Source of the DNA: Methylocella tundrae
GTDB taxonomy: Bacteria; Pseudomonadota; Alphaproteobacteria; Rhizobiales; Beijerinckiaceae
DNA length: 64,000 nt
NCBI RefSeq assembly: GCF_901905185.1
Contig: NZ_CABFMQ020000098.1
Location: forward strand, 124,001 to 188,000
Reading direction: 5' to 3'
A program made the position numbers and the translations under genes. Shown here in pieces: positions 18,158 to 25,637 of this stretch. Every line of letters starts with the position of its first letter. The first letter of the stretch is position 1. A model generated the notes under the pieces. The model had not been told where the DNA came from and made no database searches. It was given only the letters and a program-made list of their open reading frames with translations.

Positions 18158-19327
18158 ATGGTCAGTGCCGTGGACGACGTTGATCAAAGAGATATCTCGA
18201 ACACATCAGCGCCTTCAGAGAAACTTGCCAAGCCAAAGCTTCGTCTGCATCTGCTCGATTCGATCCGCGGGTGGGCTTCGTTACAGGTTCTTTTCTTCCA
18301 CATCGCCCATGAAATGTTCGCCCATAAAGTGCCCGAGCTTGGGTCGGATTGGCTGGGTTTTATTCTGAACGGCGGCTTTGCCGTCGCTGTATTCTTTGTT
18401 TTATCCGGAGAAGTTCTGGCGCACGGATACTTCGTTCGGAATGACATCAATATAGTGCGCAAGCTTGCGATCAAACGCTATGTACGTCTGACGATACCGA
18501 TTATCGCGTCCTGCTTTATCGTATTCTGCCTGATGAAGGCAAACCTGATATTTTCTCATCAAGCAGCGGGCCTGCTCAATCGCGAGGACTGGCTTGGACA
18601 ATTCCTGCGCTTTGAACCCAACATTCGAACCTTCTTGTCCTATTCACTCTACGGAGTATATTTTGATTACTCTAAAGAACTATCATATAATTCGTTTTTA
18701 TGGACTATGAGTTTCGAATTATTTGGATCAGGGTTTGTTTTTCTTACTCTTTTTGTAACCCGAACCGCGGCGCAAAGATGGGCGGTTTACGCCGTCACGG
18801 GAGCTTTTATGCTTGTCTTCAGCCCGCTGCTTATGTGTTTTCTTTTTGGGATGATTTTTGGCGAAATGCGGGTGTCTGGCGTTTTCAAACGTTTTGCCGC
18901 GCATCCCGCGGCAAACTGGATCGCTCTCTTCATAGTGCTAGATGTCGGGCTCGGATTGACCATCTATCCGATGCTCCCGATACCGCAAGCGGGCGTCGCT
19001 CATCGGCTGAGTTTTGCGGCGGCGCTTTTTCTCTTTGCGATCTATAGCTCGAACTGGCTGGGAAGCGTGTTCGATAATCGTCTGTCCCATTTTTTAGGCG
19101 AGTTATCGTTTCCGATCTATCTCGTTCATTTCCCGATCATCGTGTCGCTACAGTCCTATCTGGTCCTGCGCATGTTTTCGGATGGCGTCGTCACTCGTCC
19201 AGGAGCATATCTCATCATCTTGACGACCATCTGCGCGAGTCTTCTCGCCGCATTCGCATTTCGCTATGTCGAGCGCTTCGCAATCCGGGCCTCCAATTCG
19301 TTCTTCGCATTTATCGACGGGTTTTGA
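18158..19327 (+). CDS. Acyltransferase 3 family membrane protein
   Basis: An integral membrane O-acyltransferase of the AT3 family (OafA/YrhL-type) with about ten membrane segments, which acylates surface carbohydrates. The N-terminal hallmark is LDSIRGWASLQVLFFH, with the conserved Arg and catalytic-region His. The following GFAVAVFFVLSGEVLA and the later SYNSFLWTMSFELFG match the family. The C-terminus has LSFPIYLVHFPI. The ATG at 18158, preceded by AGAAGG, is preferred over the GTG three codons earlier. No SGNH domain is fused; the secreted SGNH-like protein at 14.2 kb could be a functional partner, which is inferred only from proximity. Confidence 0.88.
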   Translation: MVSAVDDVDQRDISNTSAPSEKLAKPKLRLHLLDSIRGWASLQVLFFHIAHEMFAHKVPELGSDWLGFILNGGFAVAVFFVLSGEVLAHGYFVRNDINIVRKLAIKRYVRLTIPIIASCFIVFCLMKANLIFSHQAAGLLNREDWLGQFLRFEPNIRTFLSYSLYGVYFDYSKELSYNSFLWTMSFELFGSGFVFLTLFVTRTAAQRWAVYAVTGAFMLVFSPLLMCFLFGMIFGEMRVSGVFKRFAAHPAANWIALFIVLDVGLGLTIYPMLPIPQAGVAHRLSFAAALFLFAIYSSNWLGSVFDNRLSHFLGELSFPIYLVHFPIIVSLQSYLVLRMFSDGVVTRPGAYLIILTTICASLLAAFAFRYVERFAIRASNSFFAFIDGF

Positions 19328-19438
19328 CCTTGCCGATCCGCCGCACAAGACGCCAGGAATTGAGATTCGATGCAGGCGATTACGCCAAATCGCTGCGAGC
19401 GCCGCAGCCCCCGCAGCGATAGATGAGAACCGACCCGC

Positions 19439-20635
19439 ATGATCTATGATTATGGCGTCATCGGCGGCGGCATTGTCGGCCTCGCCGCCGCGCGCGAAAT
19501 CGCTAAGGCGCGTCCGGGCGCCGCAATGGTCCTGTTTGAAAAGGAGGCCGCCATTTCGCGGCATCAGACCGGACATAATAGCGGCGTCATTCACTCCGGC
19601 ATCTATTATGCGCCGGGAAGCTTCAAGGCGCGCTTGTGCCGGGACGGCGCGCTGGCGACCAAGCTTTTCTGCGCCGAGCACGGCATTCCGTTCGAGACTT
19701 GCGGCAAATTGCTTGTCGCCGCCAGCGCGGCCGAACTCACGCGCATGGAAGCCCTTTACGAGCGAGCGCGAGAGAACGCCATCGAGGTCGAGCGCATCGA
19801 CGCGAAGGAACTGACGCGGCGCGAGCCGAATATCGTCGGCCTCGCAGCCCTCTTCGTACCCGCCACCGCGATCGTCGATTACAAGCGGGTCAGCACCGCC
19901 CTGGCGGATGATTTCAAAGCCGCGGGCGGCAATGTGGAGCTGTCGTCCGAGATCGTCGCCATCGAGGAAGAGGCCGACGCGGTTTCGGTTTCGACGCGTT
20001 CACAGACTTTCAGGACGCGAAGGCTCATCGTTTGCGGCGGCCTGCAAGCCGATCGCATCGCGCAAATGGCGGGCGTCGCGATCAGTCACCAGATCGTGCC
20101 GTTCCGCGGCGAATATTACACCGTGAACCCAAGGCGCGCCGGACTGATCAATGCGCTCATCTATCCGATACCCGACCCCGAGCTGCCGTTTCTCGGCATT
20201 CACCTGACGCGCACCATGGACCGCGGCGTCATCGTCGGCCCGAACGCCGTGCTTGGATTGGCGCGGGAGAAATATCAAAAATTCTCGTTTGAGGCGCGTG
20301 ACGTTGCTTCCTTTGTCGCCTTTCCAGGATTCTGGCGCGCCATTCGTCCTCATTGGCGATCGGGACTGAGAGAATTCAGAAACGCGCTTTCGAAGCGGGC
20401 CTATCTCGAGGAATGCCGCAAATATTGTCCGAGCCTCACGATCGAAGATCTTGAGCCGGCTGTCGCCGGAATCAGGGCGCAGGCGGTGCTGCGCGACGGC
20501 AGCTTTGCCCATGATTTCCTTTTCGCCGAAACAGCGAGGACATTGCATGTCTGCAACGCTCCCTCTCCAGCGGCGACGTCGGCGATTCCGATCGGCCGCG
20601 TCATCGCCTCGAAAATTTTCGAGCGCGACAAATGA
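19439..20635 (+). CDS. lhgO: L-2-hydroxyglutarate oxidase LhgO
   Basis: An FAD-dependent oxidoreductase of the DAO family that converts L-2-hydroxyglutarate to 2-oxoglutarate, passing electrons to the quinone pool at the membrane. The Rossmann start YGVIGGGIVGLAAAREIA binds FAD, followed by the acidic ribose-binding LFEKE. The family-specific HQTGHNSGVIHSGIYYAPGS, LCRDGALATKLFCAEHG and FRGEYYTV segments are all present, as is the C-terminal GIRAQAVLRDG. Length 398 matches LhgO. The gene is single; a compact small-ORF element begins about 100 bp downstream. Confidence 0.93.
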   Translation: MIYDYGVIGGGIVGLAAAREIAKARPGAAMVLFEKEAAISRHQTGHNSGVIHSGIYYAPGSFKARLCRDGALATKLFCAEHGIPFETCGKLLVAASAAELTRMEALYERARENAIEVERIDAKELTRREPNIVGLAALFVPATAIVDYKRVSTALADDFKAAGGNVELSSEIVAIEEEADAVSVSTRSQTFRTRRLIVCGGLQADRIAQMAGVAISHQIVPFRGEYYTVNPRRAGLINALIYPIPDPELPFLGIHLTRTMDRGVIVGPNAVLGLAREKYQKFSFEARDVASFVAFPGFWRAIRPHWRSGLREFRNALSKRAYLEECRKYCPSLTIEDLEPAVAGIRAQAVLRDGSFAHDFLFAETARTLHVCNAPSPAATSAIPIGRVIASKIFERDK

Positions 20636-20739
20636 CGGATGACGTTCATCGCCCTCAACAGATATTTCCCGAGAGGCAAAACGCGCCATTGGCGAATCGC
20701 TTCTTCGCGGCTATATTCCTTTCATCTTCAACGTAACGG

Positions 20740-20752
20740 AAGGAGGTGATCC
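20740..20752 (+). promoter_or_regulatory. Extended Shine-Dalgarno, self-maskable
   Basis: AAGGAGGTGATCC is a 13-base perfect complement to the canonical 3-prime tail of 16S rRNA, far longer than the usual 4-6 base match. The GGAGG core is 7 bases before a GTG start codon. CGCCTCCT at 20810-20817, overlapping the end of the small ORF, could pair with AGGAGGTG over 8 positions (one G-U), so the site can be hidden in the mRNA. Confidence 0.7.
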
Positions 20753-20753
20753 A

Positions 20754-20819
20754 GTGTCTCATTGTCTCATGCTGCGGGCCCGGACCTGGACTCGCGCCTT
20801 TGAGGTTCTCGCCTCCTAA
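20754..20819 (+). CDS. 21-residue small ORF with extended ribosome binding site
   Basis: GTG start, 21 codons, stop TAA at 20817-20819. The product begins MSHCLMLRARTW and ends AFEVLAS; it is basic with Arg, Trp and Thr and has no signal or membrane segment. Support is indirect but strong: an exceptionally long Shine-Dalgarno at optimal spacing, a clean stop, and an intrinsic terminator 37 bp after the stop, which together define a transcript of about 150 bases. A strand complementary to the Shine-Dalgarno overlaps the last codons, so passage of the ribosome could control its own initiation. It could act as a leader peptide or a free-standing microprotein. I do not recognise a named family and assign no function. 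Confidence 0.6.
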   Translation: MSHCLMLRARTWTRAFEVLAS

Positions 20820-20855
20820 GGTGATCAGGCATCGCGCACCGCGGTCTGACAATGG

Positions 20856-20888
20856 AAGGGCTGTCCCATCGGGCGGCCCTTCTTTTTG
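20856..20888 (+). terminator. Intrinsic terminator after the small ORF
   Basis: Stem AAGGGCTG/CGGCCCTT (20856-20863 and 20874-20881, one G-U pair) is extended by CCC/GGG inside the loop and is followed by TCTTTTTG. This is one of the clearest rho-independent terminators in the window. It lies 37 bp after the small ORF stop. Confidence 0.88.
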
Positions 20889-21029
20889 CATCCGATCAAC
20901 CCCTCCGCGCCGAATAAAGACACGCCTGCATTCGAACGGGATCTGCTCAAATCCTCGCCTGAAGCGAAGGATAACTGGCGTGATTGATCCGATGCGGGAT
21001 CATCGTGGCGGAATCATCGCGCGTGCGGA

Positions 21030-21776
21030 TCAGGCGCGCGAGGCGACCGACACGCCGGCAAGCCAGACACGCCAATCCTTGGCGGTGCCGTTAAAGGCGT
21101 TGCGGTCCACATAGCCCTTGATGCCGGCGACATGCCCTTCCGCCGTATGCTGCCAGAAGCGCCATTTTCGCGCGCCATATTTCAGCGCCGGATGGCATTT
21201 CACGCTTCGCACCCAGATCGGATAATCGTTGAACTCGCCCTGCATCACGTCGCGGTGAAAATCGACCGAGGTGTAGATGACCGGCCGCTTGCCGTAGGCG
21301 CGCTCCATCGCCGCGAGAATTGTCTTCATCTCAGCGATCGCCACTTCGCGCGGCAGCTTTCTCGGGCAGGTCTTTGATTGACCGTTCCACTCGACATCGA
21401 GAACGGGCGGCAAGGCGTCGGGATCGTTCGGCACATTGGCGGTGAACCAGGCCGCCTGCTCTTCCGCCGGCCGGCACCAATAGGCGAAATGATAAGCGCC
21501 GCGCGGGATGCCGGCGGCTTTCGCGGCGGCCCAGTTCCGGGCGAATTTCTCATCGACGTGATCGCCGCCTTCCGTCGCCTTGATCCAGGCGAACTGAACG
21601 CCAGAACCGCGCACGCTGTCCCAATCAATGTCGCCTTGATATTTGGAGACGTCGATGCCGTAGACTTCGTAATCCGACGGACTCGGAAACGGATCATCGC
21701 CAAGGCCGCCGCCGGCGCAGCCAGCGACGAGAAGCGTGAGCGCGAGCGCAAAGAAGGAAAAGGAAAGCTGCCGCAT
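21030..21776 (-). CDS. GH25 lysozyme-like lipoprotein
   Basis: A 248-residue glycoside hydrolase family 25 (N-acetylmuramidase) protein. The signal peptide ends in the lipobox LVAGC, so it is probably lipid-anchored in the cell envelope. The catalytic barrel begins YGIDVSKYQGDIDW with the first family Asp, continues FAWIKATEG and GAYHFAY, and has the catalytic acid region PPVLDVEWNG with Asp-x-Glu. RKWRFWQHTAEGHVAGIKGYVDRNAFNG is the usual C-terminal substrate-binding end. It likely trims peptidoglycan in wall remodelling. No holin or phage gene is nearby, so it is a housekeeping rather than prophage enzyme. Confidence 0.92.
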   Translation of the reverse strand: MRQLSFSFFALALTLLVAGCAGGGLGDDPFPSPSDYEVYGIDVSKYQGDIDWDSVRGSGVQFAWIKATEGGDHVDEKFARNWAAAKAAGIPRGAYHFAYWCRPAEEQAAWFTANVPNDPDALPPVLDVEWNGQSKTCPRKLPREVAIAEMKTILAAMERAYGKRPVIYTSVDFHRDVMQGEFNDYPIWVRSVKCHPALKYGARKWRFWQHTAEGHVAGIKGYVDRNAFNGTAKDWRVWLAGVSVASRA

Positions 21777-22311
21777 AATGCCTAAGCCAAATTCAATGCA
21801 ATCAATCTAGCTGAAGTTTAGTAAAGCCTCGTTAACAAGTCGAAAAAACGGCGGCGCGGAGTCAATTTCACAGTCAGGCGCCGATGAAGCCGCCCGCCCG
21901 CGGCGCCGGACCGCCATCGAATGGCAATCGCCTTGCTGCTGGAGCGCCTCTTTTCATTATTCTCGACCCCCAACAAAGCCCAGCCTCCTGGACGCGGCGG
22001 CGACGCGAGACAAGAGCCGTCCTTTACCTTATTTCTAACTTTACGCTTGCTTGGCGCTGGCGCTCCCGCCTTTTTCGCGCCGCGGAACGGTCAGGAGTTA
22101 TGGTTTTCTCCGGCGCGGCGAGCCGTGCGGGACCTCCCCCGCGCCCTTGGCCGCTCAATATTTTGCGAGAAGCTTCGGACCGCCGGCAAGCTCGATCCAG
22201 ATGACAAAAACTCGGCCGTGAAATGGCTTGCGGTCTTTGAAATTTCATACAAATACGACATGCTCAACCGCACGATCCATCCGCAGGCGCGCGCTGCTTG
22301 AGGTGAGCCGT
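21777..22311. other. Divergent intergenic region
   Basis: About 530 bp between the GH25 gene and the leader of the ABC transporter genes. Long open frames here on both strands are GC artefacts without ribosome binding sites. An AT-rich segment next to the GH25 start (21780-21850) probably contains its promoter. Confidence 0.4.
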
Positions 22312-22395
22312 GCCGGTTTTATGTTCATGTGAACCGGCCGGGGAAAGTCCATAAGAGCGCGCTGTCCATCGGAGGCGATGGCGCCCGTGTCCTCC
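22312..22395 (+). promoter_or_regulatory. Possible structured leader before ABC transporter genes
   Basis: Two compact hairpins precede the permease gene: GCCGGTT/AACCGGC (22312-22318 with 22332-22338) and CCATCG-GAGG-CGATGG (22366-22381). The GAGG loop of the second could pair with CCTCC at 22391-22395, forming a pseudoknot-like arrangement. No known riboswitch consensus was recognised. This is a suggestion from base pairing only. Confidence 0.3.
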
Positions 22396-22443
22396 ATCTG
22401 AATTCGCGCCGCCCGCCCTCTTCCTCGTCCGCGAAAGTCTTCT

Positions 22444-24180
22444 ATGCTCTCCCAGTTTGTCGCCTTCACGTCGCTCGGCCGCAGGGCGCTGCCCAATCAA
22501 TATGACGTGCTCGCCCTTGTGTTGATCTTCGCCGCCTTCATCGCGGCGGCGCATCTCTCGAGCGGCCTGACTTTGCCGATCGCTGCGCCGGAATCGACGG
22601 TCACTTCGCTTGATTATGCGCTTTTGCCCTATTACGCGCTGCGCACGACACTGCGCATGTTCGCGGCGATGGGACTTTCGCTGGTCTTTACCTTTATCTA
22701 TGCGACGCTCGCCGCCAAGAGCCGTCGCGCCGAGCTTGTCCTCATTCCCATCCTCGACGTTCTCCAATCCGTTCCTATTCTCGGCTTTCTCTCTTTCACC
22801 GTGACCTTTTTTCTTGGCTTGTTTCCGGGCTCGATTCTCGGCGCCGAGTGCGCGGCCATCTTCGCCATTTTCACCTCGCAAGCCTGGAACATGGCGTTTT
22901 CCTTCTATCAGTCCCTGCGCAGCGTTCCGCGCGATCTGACCGAGGTGGCGCAGGGGTTCCAGCTTTCGGGGTGGCAGCGTTTTTGGCAATTGGACGCGCC
23001 CTTCGCCATGCCGGGGCTCATCTGGAACATGATGATGTCGATGTCGGGCGGCTGGTTCTTCGTCGTCGCCGCCGAGGCAATCTCGGTTGGCGACACGACC
23101 ATCAAATTGCCCGGCATCGGCTCCTACCTCGCCCTCGCCATCGAACAGAAGCGGATTGACGCCGTCTTCGCGGCGATCGTCGCCATGGCCGTCGTCATCC
23201 TGCTCTATGACCAATTGTTGTTTCGCCCCCTCGTCGCATTCGGGTCGCGCTTTCGCGTCGAACTTTCGGCCGGCCAGGTCGAGGCGCGATCATGGGTCGC
23301 GCAAATGTTCGCGCGCACGCGTTGGCTCCGCGCTTTGACGCATCCGCCGGCCCAGCTTTTCCAGAGCATCGCTCTGCTGCGCCTGCAATGGCCGCGAGCG
23401 GCGGTTCGCCCGGGCGCGGCAAATCCGCTCATGGGCCGCATCATCGACATAGTCTGGCTGCTCGCGATCGCCGCGGTGATCCTATGGGCGGGGCGTCAGA
23501 TCGTCCAATATGTGAGCACTGAACTGAGCTGGAGCGATTTCTGGGTCAGCGTCGAATACACATGTTTCACCATGCTCCGCGTCATCATCTTGATGATTCT
23601 TGCGACGATCGTCTGGGTTCCTGTCGGCGTCTGGATTGGCCTTCGGCCCCGGATCGCGGAAAAGGTTCAGCCGCTGGCGCAATTCCTCGCAGCCTTTCCG
23701 GCCAATGTGATCTTTCCCATCGCCGTCGTCCTCATCTTGAGGTTTTCGCTCAATCCCGACATCTGGCTCAGCCCCCTTATTGTCTTCGGCACGCAATGGT
23801 ACATTCTGTTCAATGTGATCGCCGGCGCTTCGGCCTTTCCGAATGATCTCAAGGAAGCCGTCGCGGGTTTCCGCATTCGCGGCTGGGACTGGTGGAAGAG
23901 CGTCATCATTCCGGCGGTGTTCCCATTTTACGTCACCGGCGCCTTGACGGCTTCCGGCGGCTCATGGAACGCCGCGATCGTCGCCGAATATGTGAAGTGG
24001 GGCGACAAGACGATATCGGCGCATGGCATTGGCGCCTATATCGCCAAGGCGACCGAGGACGGCGACTTCCCGAAGATCGTGCTCGGCGTCGCCGTGATGT
24101 CGGTCTTCGTCATCTTGTTCAACCGGCTGCTGTGGCGGCCTCTGTTTGGTCTGGCCGAACGCCGCCTGCGTTTGGATTAA
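22444..24180 (+). CDS. ABC transporter permease, two fused domains
   Basis: A 578-residue inner-membrane permease built from two consecutive BPD_transp_1 domains of the nitrate/sulfonate/taurine (NrtB/SsuC/TauC) type. The EAA-like loop that docks the ATPase appears twice: EVAQGFQLSGWQRFWQLDAPFAMPGLIW near residue 165 and EAVAGFRIRGWDWWKSVIIPAVFP near 470. Each half has about five to six membrane segments. Such double permeases are found next to ATPases with an AAA-associated C-terminal domain, as here. No periplasmic binding protein is encoded nearby, so the substrate is unknown. The ATPase gene follows after 9 bp, certainly in the same operon. Confidence 0.88.
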   Translation: MLSQFVAFTSLGRRALPNQYDVLALVLIFAAFIAAAHLSSGLTLPIAAPESTVTSLDYALLPYYALRTTLRMFAAMGLSLVFTFIYATLAAKSRRAELVLIPILDVLQSVPILGFLSFTVTFFLGLFPGSILGAECAAIFAIFTSQAWNMAFSFYQSLRSVPRDLTEVAQGFQLSGWQRFWQLDAPFAMPGLIWNMMMSMSGGWFFVVAAEAISVGDTTIKLPGIGSYLALAIEQKRIDAVFAAIVAMAVVILLYDQLLFRPLVAFGSRFRVELSAGQVEARSWVAQMFARTRWLRALTHPPAQLFQSIALLRLQWPRAAVRPGAANPLMGRIIDIVWLLAIAAVILWAGRQIVQYVSTELSWSDFWVSVEYTCFTMLRVIILMILATIVWVPVGVWIGLRPRIAEKVQPLAQFLAAFPANVIFPIAVVLILRFSLNPDIWLSPLIVFGTQWYILFNVIAGASAFPNDLKEAVAGFRIRGWDWWKSVIIPAVFPFYVTGALTASGGSWNAAIVAEYVKWGDKTISAHGIGAYIAKATEDGDFPKIVLGVAVMSVFVILFNRLLWRPLFGLAERRLRLD

Positions 24181-24189
24181 GGATGCCGC

Positions 24190-25524
24190 ATGCTTGACGC
24201 CGCCGCAAAAACCTCGCTCGGAACCCGCGAACCGCTTCTCGAAGTCAAAAACGTCAGCCAGCACTATCAGACCGGATCGGGCGAGCAGGGTCCGGCCGTT
24301 CTCGACAATGTCTCGCTCTCTTTGAAAGAGGACGAGATCGTCGGCCTGCTCGGACGCTCCGGCTGCGGCAAATCATCTCTTTTGCGCATCGTCTCCGGCC
24401 TTGTCAGACCGGCCAGCGGCGACGTCAGCTATCTCGGCGCGCCGGTCGAGGGGCCGGTCGACGGCGTGGCGATGGTGTTCCAGAGTTTCGCGCTTTTCCC
24501 GTGGCTTTCCGTGCTCGCCAATGTGGAGCTGGGCCTTCGTGCTCGAAAAGTGCCGAAGGAGGAGGCAAGGCGGCGCGCTCTGAAGGCCATCGACCTCATC
24601 GGCCTTGATGGTTTCGAATCCGCTTTTCCGAAAGAGCTCTCGGGCGGCATGCGCCAGCGCGTCGGCTTCGCCCGCGCCCTTGTCGTGCATCCGAACATTT
24701 TGTTGATGGACGAGCCCTTTTCGGCGCTCGACGTCCTCACTGCCGAGACCTTGCGCACCGATCTTCTCGACCTTTGGGTCGAAGGGCGCATGCCAATCAA
24801 ATCGATCCTGATGGTGACGCACAATATCGAAGAGGCGGTGTTGATGTGCAATCGCATCATCGTCCTCGCCTCCAATCCGGGCCGCATCGCCGCCGAGATC
24901 ACGGTGACGCTACAGCATCCGCGCAATCGCCTCGATCCCGAATTCCGCCAGCTCGTCGACAAGATCTACGCGCTGATGACGAAGCGTCCCGAGCCTGTCT
25001 CTCCCGGCCGCGAGGGGACCTTTCCAGGCCTTGGCTTTGCGATGGCCTTGCCTCAGGTCTCAACCAACACCCTCGCCGGCATGATCGAAGAAATCGCCGC
25101 CGAACCCTATCATGGCCGCGCCGATCTGCCGGCGCTCGCCGACAGCCTGCAAATGGAGATCGACGAGCTGTTCCCCGTCGGCGAAACCCTGCAACTGCTG
25201 CGCTTCGCCGAAATCGAGGAAGGCGACATCAAGCTGACCCCCGCCGGCGCGCGCTTCGCCGACCTTGAAACCGACGCCCGCAAAAAGCTTTTCGGCGATC
25301 ATCTGCTCGCCTATCTGCCGCTCGCAGCGCGCATCAAGGCGGTGCTGGAAGAGCGCCCGAGCCATACCGCGCGAGCAACCCGCTTCCTTGGGGAGCTCGA
25401 AGATTACATGTCCGAGGAATATGCCGAGCAGACGCTCAAAAGCGTCATCACCTGGGGCCGGTACGGCGAGGTCTTCGCCTATGATGAGAGCTCGGAAACG
25501 CTGAGCCTCGAGAATCCGCAATAG
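24190..25524 (+). CDS. ABC transporter ATPase with C-terminal AAA-associated domain
   Basis: The ATPase partner of the preceding permease. Residues 15-265 are the nucleotide-binding domain: Walker A GLLGRSGCGKSSLL, Q-loop MVFQSFALFPWLSV, signature LSGGMRQRVGFARALV, Walker B ILLMDEPFSALD, and switch His in MVTHNIEEAVL. Residues 295-444 form an extra domain matching the AAA-associated C-terminal family (PF09821 type), a winged-helix-like module of unknown role, seen in nitrate/sulfonate-class ATPases. The segment PQVSTNTLAGMIEEIAAEPYHGRADLPALADSL starts that domain. The length of 444 against about 260 for a plain SsuB reflects the fusion. The substrate remains unknown. Confidence 0.9.
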   Translation: MLDAAAKTSLGTREPLLEVKNVSQHYQTGSGEQGPAVLDNVSLSLKEDEIVGLLGRSGCGKSSLLRIVSGLVRPASGDVSYLGAPVEGPVDGVAMVFQSFALFPWLSVLANVELGLRARKVPKEEARRRALKAIDLIGLDGFESAFPKELSGGMRQRVGFARALVVHPNILLMDEPFSALDVLTAETLRTDLLDLWVEGRMPIKSILMVTHNIEEAVLMCNRIIVLASNPGRIAAEITVTLQHPRNRLDPEFRQLVDKIYALMTKRPEPVSPGREGTFPGLGFAMALPQVSTNTLAGMIEEIAAEPYHGRADLPALADSLQMEIDELFPVGETLQLLRFAEIEEGDIKLTPAGARFADLETDARKKLFGDHLLAYLPLAARIKAVLEERPSHTARATRFLGELEDYMSEEYAEQTLKSVITWGRYGEVFAYDESSETLSLENPQ

Positions 25525-25625
25525 AGCATGATGCCGAAAAGTTGCTGACTTTTCATCCCCAGTATGGATTAAAACAAGCCCTAAAGGGCGGAATGCAATT
25601 CCGCTTAAATGCGTTCTGCTCCAGA
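25525..25625. repeat. Dispersed palindromic intergenic element, copy 1
   Basis: Contains GAGCATGATGCCGAAAAGTT followed by GCTGACTTTTC, then a second hairpin GGCGGAATGCAATTCCGC and a TGCGTTCTGCTCCAGAG end. The GCCGAAAAGTTGCWGACTTTTC core recurs inverted at 60497-60577, and a related block is at 35700-35750. The pattern matches palindromic intergenic repeats common in Hyphomicrobiales. It lies between the ABC transporter and the multicopper oxidase gene. Confidence 0.75.
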
Positions 25626-25637
25626 GGGACGACCGAT

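Noticed and set aside
20740..20752. AAGGAGGTGATCC as the 3-prime end of a 16S rRNA gene
   Set aside because: The sequence before and after it has no further similarity to rRNA, and it is followed by a GTG ORF at correct spacing; it is a ribosome binding site.
22264..23214. 316-codon minus-strand ORF opposite the ABC permease
   Set aside because: Highly charged Arg/Glu/Asp-rich translation typical of the antisense frame of a membrane protein.
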